NCBI GenBank assembly: GCA_951640165.1 | Contig: OX621252.1 | Location: 2,760,501 to 2,824,500, forward strand | DNA from: Pseudoips prasinana | Lineage: Eukaryota; Arthropoda; Insecta; Lepidoptera; Nolidae | Direction of reading: 5' to 3' | Length of the DNA stretch: 64,000 bases | Shown: piece by piece, positions 55,855 to 64,000 of the stretch | How the letters are laid out: the number at the start of each line of letters is the position of its first letter | Position numbering within the stretch: the stretch's first letter is position 1 | The notes under the pieces: model-generated | What the model was told of the DNA's origin: nothing | What the model saw: the letters and a program-made list of their open reading frames with translations, nothing else | Databases searched by the model: none | Position numbers and translations under genes: made by a program

Positions 55855-56400
55855 CTAGAAACCACACCGGTGTTCCATCTCACACCTGCGCCGGGGGTCA
55901 CGGGACCTTTCGATACTTGCGCAACCCCCGGCTGGTGCCACCCGTCCCTATGGGCCTCCTCAGATCAGTGGGGGGATTGCGGTATTAAACTCCCCCGCAA
56001 CGTCTAAGGGCACGCGTGGAACACCGCCTCTGGTCCGGATGTGTAGGGGGCCAACGGACGCCCCCGAGCGGACCCATTTAGGGGACCGAAAGAGGGCGCT
56101 GTATGACCTCCGCCGACGCCCGGTGCGTCAGTGGCGGGCCGGGTGAGAGGATGTGATCTCCTTCTCCCTTTCCGCTGCCGCCTTCCGCGAGACGATAGTC
56201 TCGCAGAAGGAAACCACCGCCTCCCGGGACTCCTTGCTGCCAACCATCTAATTCACGACGGCCGGCAGCGACAGGTCACTGCCTACTCCAGAAATAAGGA
56301 CACGACGCGCCTCCTCCCAGGCGGCGCACTCTGCCAGCGTATGCAGCGCCGTGCGCTGCCCCAACTGCTTCGATTGCAATGTGCAACGCGTGAGCGCAGT
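55855..56400 (-). pseudogene. R1-clade retrotransposon 3' end
   Basis: Minus strand: LHTLAECAAWEEARRVL, DLSLPAVVN, a stop, MVGSKESREAVVSFCETIVS and RKAAAEREKE, the end of an R1-type ORF2. The CCHC-like Cys-His-Cys remnant and the charged C-terminal helix are typical of insect R1 relatives. A GC-rich 3' UTR runs to about 55855. Confidence 0.75.
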
Positions 56401-57070
56401 GTATAAAACGATAAAATTACAACCTTTTAAGCTATTGCATAGCTTCTATCACGGGCCTTGAGCGTGGGGACCGAATCCAGAAATTCCGTAACGAAAAAAA
56501 TCTTACACCCCCCACTCCGACCGCCATCTATCGCTAAATACCAGAACTTTTAATGACTTTTTGAAATATCACGCTTGTCTCTTTAATTCAGCAACCCGCC
56601 TTTAGGTGGCATTGGTTGTATTGGAAAACTACCGTAACCAGCTGTTTGTGAGAAAGTATATAGGTGTATAGGTATTTTTCATCTACGTACAACAGTGAAT
56701 ATCTGTATACTCGTATAATTTGTGTTCAAAGTATTTTAAATATGAATAAACAAAGTGCATTTTTTAATGAAGAAAGTCACGAAAAAATAGTGACAGAAAA
56801 TGGAGTTAGTACTCTATATACATTCATTTTATTATTATTATCACAAATGCAGTATTATAAAATAAATAAATAATAATAATAAATAAATATGTAATAATAA
56901 TTTTAATTGCATAAGTTGATGAAAAATGCTATGCAATAGCTTTACCGCGGCAGTCTCCGAGTGCCACACGTCTTTTTTTTTAATTTGTCAAGTACGTTTG
57001 AGAGAAATTTCTCAAACTAAAAAATATCAGGATTTTTGAATGGAAATCTCATCTGATAACCCTAAGTGGG
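56401..57070. other. Spacer
   Basis: Short frame MNKQSAFFNEESHEKIVTEN at 56742 has no recognised homology and probably means nothing. AT-rich. Confidence 0.35.
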
Positions 57071-57074
57071 TGCG

Positions 57075-57690
57075 TATTTTGTACATATTGTGGTCAAAGT
57101 TAAATAAATGATCAATTGTCCATTCATCTGTCAACGCTGAATTTGCCGCCCTCTGAACTTGCCGCCCGGGGCATGGGCCCCGGCTTGCCCCCCCCAGGGG
57201 GAATGCCTTCGCATGCCACCCGCAAAAAGTGTCTGCGGGTGGGTATGTCGGACTTGCACCGAATAAACCTACCTGCCGTGGACTTCTCTTGGCGCCTGAT
57301 GGGGGAGTCCCGGGTACGCGGATATGCTGCTCCAGTACCCCCCTTTTGCGCCATGTCCTAGATGGTCGGGACACGTACCCTGGGAGGGCTCCTTTGGATT
57401 GCCCTCCCCTATTGCCGACTCCTGCCAGTACGGTACAGCGACTGCGCCACAAACAGATCGCTGTCATCCCGGAGCCACTTGTACGTGGCGACAGAAGAGG
57501 ACACTTCTCACACTGCCGCCGCGGCCCCGAGGGGAGTTGGGCTAACGGCTGCCGTCGCCACCCCGACGCCTCCTCCGCCTACGAGCGGGATCGGTTCGTT
57601 CCCGATCCCGTTCGGCAGCCTCCTTCTGCAGCAAGACTGCCTCACAGAAGGAGACCACGGCGTCCTGCCCCCCCCCCCCCTACACCCGGG
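57075..57690 (-). pseudogene. Second R1-clade retrotransposon 3' end
   Basis: Minus strand: QDAVVSFCEAVLLQKEAAER, DRERTDPARRRRRRRGGDG, the same C-terminal helix as the fragment at 55855, then a long GC-rich 3' UTR (cgcatgccacccgcaaaaag). The CCCCCCCCCC run at 57670 marks the truncation side. Confidence 0.75.
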
Positions 57691-57879
57691 CCGGTCATCA
57701 GGTATGATTTTCCTTTTGTTCTGGTATAATCTAGAACATTCTAGCGCTGTTCCAAAAGCCTTAATGGTACTAGGGTTCGAAGCCCGAACGTGACAATATG
57801 TATACACTTGTTTGGTTAGTACAGTCTCTGCCTAGTTTCCCTGGTATCGTTGGTGGTTGGAGGAGGGGAACTCCAATCG

Positions 57880-58190
57880 TCTTGCATAAGTGGTCCCGGG
57901 AATAGGTAACCTGCTGTAGCTCAGATTGCCTAAACACGCTTATGCGTGCTGCAGAGAGAGACGGCATTCATGCGCCCTCCCCTCCCCGGTTGGGAGTCTC
58001 GCAGAGGCTGTGATGCACGGCGGGCGTACTACCCCGCATCGTGAGGCTGTGGTGCACGGCGGGGGTACTACCCCGCATCGTGAGGCTGGCTGCCGTGGTG
58101 GTTTTAGTGGGGAGCCCTACATACCCCATCTCCTCCCCAAGCGACGGACAAGCCATATGAGCATTTCCACCTCAAAAAAAAAAGGCACTG
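57880..58190 (+). mobile_element. GC-rich poly(A) retroposon
   Basis: ctgctgtagctcagattgcc, taaacacgcttatgcgtgct ... gccatatgagcatttccacc then A10. It carries two tandem copies of a unit containing ggtactaccccgcatcgtga. An inverted relative is at 63128-63400. Confidence 0.75.
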
Positions 58191-58195
58191 CCTAG

Positions 58196-58643
58196 TTTGG
58201 GATCAGATTTCAGTTTGTTATTTGTTCCAAGAAATGTATTTATTTAATATTTATTAATTGCGAGCATGGGATTGGACGAACGCTGTAGAGAGACCTGAGG
58301 TTACGTCGCCATGCCATCTCGGCAGGAGTGATGAGTACAACTGATTAATGACACTGAATTTTTCTACCATTTGGTAACATTTTGTGTTTTATCCCAACAC
58401 AGTTCATATGTTTCTGGCGTAAAAAGAAGCGCCTCAGCGCGCCGTTTTTTGGCTTGTCAACCGAAACCACGCAACATTTTTCGCTTGAAACATTTTACAA
58501 AACGTATCTTTTTCCTAATGTGCTATTCAATGGATTGTAGAAATAGATGCGCCATACAAAGTTAAGTGTTATAAGTCTTAAGTGTTTAAGATAAAACGGA
58601 CTGGTAGTCGTTTTCCCACCGTCGTGACCCGCGAACTCATAAC
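58196..58643 (+). other. ACF1 5' flank and leader
   Basis: Starts with a SINE scrap (gcctagtttgggatcagat at 58188-58208). The last 250 bp should include the ACF1 promoter and 5' UTR (tcccaccgtcgtgacccgcg). No clear core promoter motif was identified. Confidence 0.4.
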
Positions 58644-58756
58644 ATGCCTCTGTTGAAAAGGAAAGCCTTTGAGAAATCGAAGGCGTCGGAGTACCTGAGG
58701 GACGACGATGAGGTCTTCCACTGTGAGATCACCGACGAAATATTCAAAGATTATGA
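58644..58756 (+). CDS. BAZ1A: ACF1/BAZ1A-like chromatin remodeller, exon 1 (start codon)
   Basis: ATG followed by MPLLKRKAF...LRDDDEVFHCEITDEIF, the start of the WAC domain of ACF1 (BAZ1A), the large partner of the ISWI ATPase in the ACF and CHRAC nucleosome-spacing complexes. 113 nt, 37 codons plus two bases, ending at a perfect GTAAGT donor. The M-P-L-L start and the downstream match fix the start codon. The gene is nuclear, transcribed rightward, and divergent from RPC1. The identity comes from recalled family similarity. Confidence 0.9.
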
Positions 58757-58964
58757 GTAAGTATATTAGTAAACATTCAAATCGCCGAATTTTTGGAATT
58801 CTGTCGCGTTAACTTGTAGTTATCAGTTTACTAGGGCCGTTGGCATTGTTAGCGCGCGGCGGATTGTGCGGCGATGCGAGCGTGACATGATATTTTGCGA
58901 TTTCTGTCATCGCGTCACAATTTTTATCATAATTAGATGATGTTTAGTGAATGTTTACTTCCAG

Positions 58965-59294
58965 GGAATATTGTGAGAGGATCATTCTTGTCAACTCAAT
59001 GGTGTGGACATGTGAGATGACAGGGAAGAATAACTTAACCTACTCAGAGGCTCTGCACAGTGAGAAGCAAGCGAGGAGGCTCCTCAGAGACTTCCCCATG
59101 GAGCTCCGTATACCAATTCTGTTCCTGGCATTGAGAACAAAGCGGTGTTCCTTTGCTGAGATGACTGAAGATGTGTTCAACTTTGTCAGAGACAGATATT
59201 TTGTTGGAGAGACAGTGGAGGCCTGTTTAGAAGGTGATATTTGGTCAGAGGCTCACATACTGTCCGTCACGGCACAAAAACAACATCCAGACAG
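58965..59294 (+). CDS. BAZ1A: ACF1/BAZ1A-like exon 2 (rest of WAC domain)
   Basis: Acceptor TTACTTCCAG, donor GTAACA; 330 nt in correct phase with exon 1. Encodes EEYCERIILVNSMVWTCEMT, LTYSEALHSEKQARRLLRDF and FNFVRDRYFVGETVEACLEG, which follow the BAZ1A WAC domain closely. This domain binds DNA and helps target the complex. DDT, PHD and bromodomain exons are not in the remaining 4.7 kb, so the intron continues beyond the window. Confidence 0.92.
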
Positions 59295-59344
59295 GTAACA
59301 TAAGTTATTTATATGCTTCTTTGGTACAATAATTCTTAAAAGTA

Positions 59345-59440
59345 TTTTACATCACATCATCAGCTTAATATTGTCCACTGCTGGGCATAGGCCTCCCCCA
59401 AAGGTTACTATAACATAGCCATTGGGAGGGGTTTGCAGTA
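59345..59440 (-). repeat. RTE 3' fragment in ACF1 intron 2
   Basis: acatcatcagcttaatattg, ccactgctgggcataggcct and accacttggcatg match the RTE-like family at 6850, reverse orientation. Confidence 0.65.
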
Positions 59441-59444
59441 GTCA

Positions 59445-60036
59445 CCACTTGGCATGTGAAAAAAGTATTATCTAAAAATAATAGTGAAATTTTTATTGTT
59501 ATTTTTATAGTAAAACAATACAGCTTTAGACATATGATTCATTAAACCAGTAATCAAATGCAAGTTCTTATCTAAATACAACTATCTTATATATTATCTT
59601 GACACACAAATTGAAACCATTTCAATTACTGTGACATCAATATTATGCAAATCAAATGTTTTCAGAAGAAATCTAAACTAAAAATTATTTTAAATGCATT
59701 AGTTCAATTGACAGTTGATAATGTCAATTAGAGTTGTCCCACACCAAAAGTGACAGTTTTGTCAATTAGTTGGTTAAAACTATAGAAGAAGACATAATCC
59801 TGCATTATCCCATGTGATCCATTACATAACACTGGCAAAATTGCTGAAAGTAACGGCAGATTGCCATTAAATTAAAAACAAAAGTCTTGTATTTTGATGA
59901 TAACAATATATTCAATATTGCCATTGTCTCACTCTTCTTACTTTTAAAATCTCAACATAGTGCTTACTTGTTGAAAGTATGTACAAAAAAAAAATATCAT
60001 TTTGTTAAGTGTTCTAAATAATATTAGCTTCTCCTA
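59445..60036. other. ACF1 intron spacer
   Basis: AT-rich. 59825-59875 (cactggcaaaattgctgaaa, cggcagattgccatta) resembles 24395-24440, so it is a small shared repeat. Confidence 0.4.
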
Positions 60037-60290
60037 ACTGGTCTACTGGTCAAGTGGTCCTGATTACTAAGCCAGAGCTTGGGGCTTAGATCCCCACCCA
60101 GGAAAAAATTGTATGATGAGCACAATTATTTGTTCTGTGTTTAGGTGTAATTTATGTATAATATGTATGTCATTAGAAATATATAATTATATCTGTTCTC
60201 TGGTTGCTATAATACAGGTTCTTCCTAGCTTGGGATTAGATGGCAGTGTGAACTATTGCAGTGTCCCAAGATATTAGTATTAGATAGTAT
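60037..60290 (+). mobile_element. tRNA-derived SINE
   Basis: GGTCTACTGGTCAAGTGGTC head, B-box-like GCTTAGATCCCC, cacccaggaaaaaattgtat, gatgagcacaattatttgtt, and an end tcccaagatattagtatta. Confidence 0.75.
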
Positions 60291-61260
60291 CCCTATACTT
60301 AATAAAGATATTAAGTTGCTATAATACAGTCTCAACTAGCTTATAGTGCAATAGTGTACACAGATAGTGTTCCTATAATTTATAAAGATATTAATTTAGA
60401 ATATACATTCTGCAAGTTGCTTTAAGCTTGCATATGGAACAGCTTTTAACATATGGGTAGCATATAAACAACAATATATCTGATTTCAGTATATGATGTA
60501 TGAATGCAAGAGAATTTAATAAATTATATATGTTCATCATTATTATTCACTTAAACATGTAGAATAATACAAATTAAACAAAAAAAACACACTTGAGTTT
60601 GATTCACTTCCCTATAGAACTAGTGAATGACTTTGCAAGGAAAGTCAAGGTTAAACATATTAAGCATAATAGTTAGCTTTTACAATATATATTTACATAT
60701 TATTTTGTTTAATTTTCCTAATTCAGTATACTGGGGTTAAATAATGAGGTAATTACTTAGAATTCATATATATTGCTTACGAATTCACAATTTATTTAGT
60801 AAGCAAAAGAAATACATTTTAAGTAATTAAAAATAAATACATAATTTATCTTATAATATTAAAAGAAAATGGAATTAAAGCCAACCAAAATTTACTTGAG
60901 TAAGCCAAAAAGTAATTAAAAAAAACAACTTGGCCTTAAATAAAAAAAAAATATATCAATATAAACAGCAAAGATCCAATTACACTTTTTAGATAATACA
61001 CATAATTATAAGTATAGAAATATATTTGTGCCTAGGTGGCAACAGAGCTATGGATTTCTAGATAGATGTAACTATTCATTAGTTACCTCTTATTCCTGTA
61101 AAGTTGTACTTATTCATATGATTTTGTCACATATTTAAGATATGGATTCTAAATATTAGTACTTATAAAATTTCCTTTCTCAATGCATGACACAATCATT
61201 ACGGAAGATCAGTTACATCAATTAAATAAATCACTTGGGATAACTCTAATACACCATCTG
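60291..61260. other. ACF1 intron spacer
   Basis: Very AT-rich; no ORF, RNA gene or repeat recognised. Confidence 0.4.
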
Positions 61261-61504
61261 GGGCTCTACCAGCTAAGTCGCCAAACATCGTTTTCGTGAA
61301 TGGCGTTCAAATAAATAAAGGTTAAAAATTACTTCATCGATCGTTAAATCGGCTTCCATGACCACATGTGACGTCATAAATGGACCGGAATCGATTGTGT
61401 GAATGTTGAAGCAGATTTAATGTATGATTAAGTCATTTTTAACCCTTATTTATTTGAACGCCATTCACGAAAATGATGTTCGGCGACTTAACCAGTAGAG
61501 ACCC
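61261..61504. mobile_element. Fold-back MITE, about 80-bp inverted ends
   Basis: GGGCTCTACCAGCTAAGTCG ... pairs with cgacttaaccagtagagaccc. The arms share tttcgtgaatggcgttcaaa and taaataaaggttaaaaat in inverted orientation. 244 bp in all, with no ORF. Confidence 0.88.
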
Positions 61505-62504
61505 TGATCAGAAATTAGGCAAAGCCTATATAGAAAGGGCTGGATTACCTTTTTGCTGTAGTATATGTGGAAGGTGGCATCTATGGTACACTTAACATGG
61601 TTTTCAGTTTTCTGGGTAGCACAAAGCTTTTTCTTTCTCAACTATTTTGTTGCAAAGTTATTAATACTAAAAATACTGTGCATTGTGATGAAACTGATAA
61701 AAAATCTGTTAATGTATAGAAACTCTTTTGTGTAATTTTGGTTAGTCATATGTGAATCTTCAAATTTTATGAGCCTTTTAACTTGTAGTACTACTACAGG
61801 CTTATTGAAGATTGGTAAAGTTCTATAGAATCACACAACAATAAAACAACTTTGAAGTGCAGGCAGTGCAGCTTTAATTGTTAAGCTACAAGTGATTCAG
61901 ACAGATCCTAACAGATTGTAATTGTGTGGTGAATTCCCTTTCAGACATCCTTACAGTAGATGTATTGCCGTCTATTAACAACAGATTTCAGTTGAAGATT
62001 CAGTTTCTGCTACCACTAGATGGCGAAAAGTTCTAAGTCTGGATTTAAGTCTTATCAGTCATATTATATCAGATTGATTTGTCCTTGAACTCAGTTTACA
62101 CTTAAATTCGCTAACATTACACATAGAGCTATTTATAGAGCCATTGAGCACAGATCTAAGTTAAAATGTTCATACAAAAAATATAACAATTAAATCCTTT
62201 ACCCTGAAGGTCAGTACATGTAGTGATGTAAATAAATCATTATGTACATTTCTACATCCTGATGTTTCCTTGTTTGGGCTAAATATTAGGTATTTATATG
62301 TGTTATATGATACTTCCTGTGAGATCCTGTGTAATGTAACAGTGAGGCTTAGCCCACACTGTAAAATATCATTGTACTGTTTAACCCAGATTTAATCCAT
62401 AAGCTACATGCACAGTTAAGAAAATTCCGCCATAATGAAAACATCTAATTTGTACCTTAATATAGACAGAACCATTCAGACAATACGTAGTAAAAATATA
62501 GCTA
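61505..62504. other. ACF1 intron spacer
   Basis: No gene seen; unremarkable AT-rich sequence. Confidence 0.4.
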
Positions 62505-62750
62505 AAATTTAGATAATTGAACGTACACATGATCCTTGACAATAACTTAATTTTAGTTAGCTAAATATCTTTACTGTTATAAAATAAATCTTATTGTAAA
62601 TTATTTCCTACAATCCGTGTACCTAAATATCTATATGTACCTAGAAATAATTATAAATTAATTATATATTACTGCGAACATGTTCTGACTATTTACAAGC
62701 ACTTTTTTAAAGTCTACGTGAATAAAAACCTTTTTAATTTTATTTTAAAA
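62505..62750 (+). repeat. Repeat A, copy 4 (opposite orientation)
   Basis: acatgttctgactatttaca, aagtctacgtgaataaaaac and the tail ttttaattttattttaaaa show the natural 3' end of the family. More diverged than copies 1-3. Confidence 0.7.
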
Positions 62751-62889
62751 AAATCCTCTCAAATTTTGTCAGTTTTACAGTTCCTAAGGGGAAGGTGTCT
62801 TATGCATAACAGTTATTAATTGTTAAACATCAATATCTTTTTTGGGATCTCCCTGTATTTCTCTTGTATAAACTATGGTAATACCGTAT

Positions 62890-63067
62890 GTACCGTATAA
62901 AGCCGAAAGTTTGTGAGTGTGTATGTATGTCACTTATTCACGTGTAAAGGGCTGGGGCGATTTTAATAAAATTTTGGTATGGATTTAGGTGACACCCTGA
63001 ATTATAGCCTATGTGTTAGGCTATAATTTATAAAGATTAACGCGGGTAATACCGCGGGGCACAGCTA
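62890..63067 (+). mobile_element. Helitron-like non-autonomous element
   Basis: gccgaaagtttgtgagtgtg, ggcgattttaataaaatttt, attaacgcgggtaataccgc and the end GGGGCACAGCTAG before T. Confidence 0.8.
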
Positions 63068-63127
63068 GTTGTATTAATGGGCAACAACCTGGATTGACCT
63101 CCCTTAATGTTATATAACTTGGATACT

Positions 63128-63400
63128 TTTTTTTTTACGTGATGGAAATGCCATTCGCACATTGTAGGGCCGACCCACTAAAACCACCTCGGTAGGCAGC
63201 CTCACAGTGCTTGTAGCGGGGCCTCTGGGTACTCGTGAACGATCTCGCCAGTACCCCCACTGTACACTGAGCGTCCGCGAGACTCCCCCGGGGAGGGGAG
63301 GGGCCCGAATGCCTCCCCCCTCCCCATCCCCACGCATAAGCGCGTTTAGGCAATCTGAGCTACAGCAGGTTACCTCTTCCTGGGACCACTTATACAAGAC
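63128..63400 (-). mobile_element. GC-rich poly(A) retroposon, inverted copy
   Basis: Begins with T10 (poly(A) on the minus strand), then actaaaaccacctcggtagg, and ends caatctgagctacagcaggt, the reverse of 57880-58190. Middle section diverged. Confidence 0.75.
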
Positions 63401-63538
63401 AAGTGGAGTAATAATAATATCTGGGGACAATGTCACACAGTTTTATATACTGTGGACACGGGTCTCATCGCGATAAATATTTAGGTAAATCATTACCTTG
63501 TTTACCCGACGTTTCGGCATGGATTGCACCAGCCGTGG

Positions 63539-64000
63539 TCACGGGTCGACTGGTGTGGCTCGGCAGCGTCGTCTCCGTGAAGCTCGGGTTTCGGTATCTA
63601 CCCTCGCATGGTCTTGATATTTTTCATTTTCCTTTACGAAACTGTCGGTACACACGACACTAATGACATCAGCGCCCGGGCGCACTACGTTGGTTACGCG
63701 ACGATGGCACTTCGTTATTACAGGATTCCAAGACGGTGAGAGGCGGTATCCGTCTTCCCGGTTGAAATTGATATGTTTCTTTATTTCAACCGCTTCACGT
63801 ACTATTCTGGAGTAATAGTGACGATCGGTGGAGAGGACCTGTGGCTTGTGTAAATTTGTAATCCAGTGTTGGGATCCTGTGTCGACTACGTGCTCAGCTA
63901 TTGCTGATTTATTAACCTGTCAGTTCCTGACAGCTGCGATATGTTCTTTGGCCCTTTCAGCAATAGATCTTTTAGTTTGGCCAATATAAAACATACCGCA
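63539..64000 (-). pseudogene. Penelope-like element, GIY-YIG endonuclease end
   Basis: The minus strand from the window edge reads CGMFYIGQTKRSIAERAKEH, the GIY-YIG core of Penelope-like retroelements. It continues in one frame (SAIAEHVVDTGSQHWI, HYYSRIVREAVEIKKHINF, GYRLSPSWNPVI) to a stop at 63539-63541. One in-frame TGA at 63920-63922 breaks it. RT would lie to the right, outside the window. The 3' UTR runs to about 63450. Confidence 0.85.

Noticed and set aside
56664..56873. 69-residue ORF MNKQSAFFNEESHEK... as a new gene
   Set aside because: No recognised family, no splice-site context, ends in a low-complexity AT tract.
56131..57807. Several GC-rich ORFs of 70-166 residues on both strands
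   Set aside because: Long frames here come from GC-rich R1 3' ends. Only the minus-strand VVSFCE...KEAAERE frames have family support.

Overview
The window is insect nuclear DNA, very probably from a moth or butterfly. It is AT-rich and packed with transposons. Two conserved animal genes with canonical GT-AG introns run through it. The repeat fauna is typical of Lepidoptera: short Helitrons ending in a CTAG hairpin, tRNA-derived and 5S-like SINEs, RTE, Jockey, CR1-like, I-like and R1-clade retrotransposons, a Penelope-like element and a Ty3/gypsy LTR element. No bacterial-style genes, operons or CRISPR arrays were seen. The order assignment is an inference.

Host gene 1 (minus strand, positions 115 to 43038) is the largest subunit of RNA polymerase III (RPC1/POLR3A). 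I placed thirteen exons by splice sites and reading phase. They encode about the first 636 residues: the N-terminal zinc sites, the clamp, and the catalytic NADFDGDEM loop in exon 11. The rest lies beyond the left edge. Its introns include one of 13.5 kb (13916-27456) and one of 10.8 kb (30493-41324), swollen by nested elements.

Host gene 2 (plus strand, from 58644) is the start of an ACF1/BAZ1A orthologue. Two exons cover the WAC domain and the gene leaves the right edge in an unfinished intron. The two start codons diverge and are 15.6 kb apart. The gap holds a Jockey element split by another retrotransposon, hAT and R1 remnants, Helitrons and MITEs.

Region by region: 0.1-4.8 kb, RPC1 exons 13-11 with SINE/RTE fragments and a 99-bp tandem array. 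4.8-13.9 kb, exons 10-8 with nested SINE/RTE/Helitron copies and a tRNA-Gln gene. 13.9-27.5 kb (intron 7), a broken intron-containing tyrosine-recombinase gene, RTE and I-like retrotransposon remains, a large fold-back, an inverted array of splice-donor-like motifs, and a Tc1/mariner-type element with 190-bp inverted repeats. 27.5-30.5 kb, exons 7-4. 30.5-41.3 kb (intron 3), a nearly complete but damaged Ty3/gypsy element with 156-bp LTRs, a CR1-like insertion in its 3' LTR, then an RTE element. 41.3-43.0 kb, exons 3-1. 44-58.6 kb, transposon-rich intergenic DNA. 58.6-64 kb, ACF1 exons 1-2, MITEs, Helitron and a Penelope-like 3' end running off the right edge.

Functionally, RPC1 makes tRNA, 5S and other small RNAs, and ACF1 is the regulatory subunit of ISWI nucleosome-spacing complexes. 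Apart from the tRNA gene, everything else looks like selfish DNA, nearly all of it disabled by stops, frameshifts or truncation.
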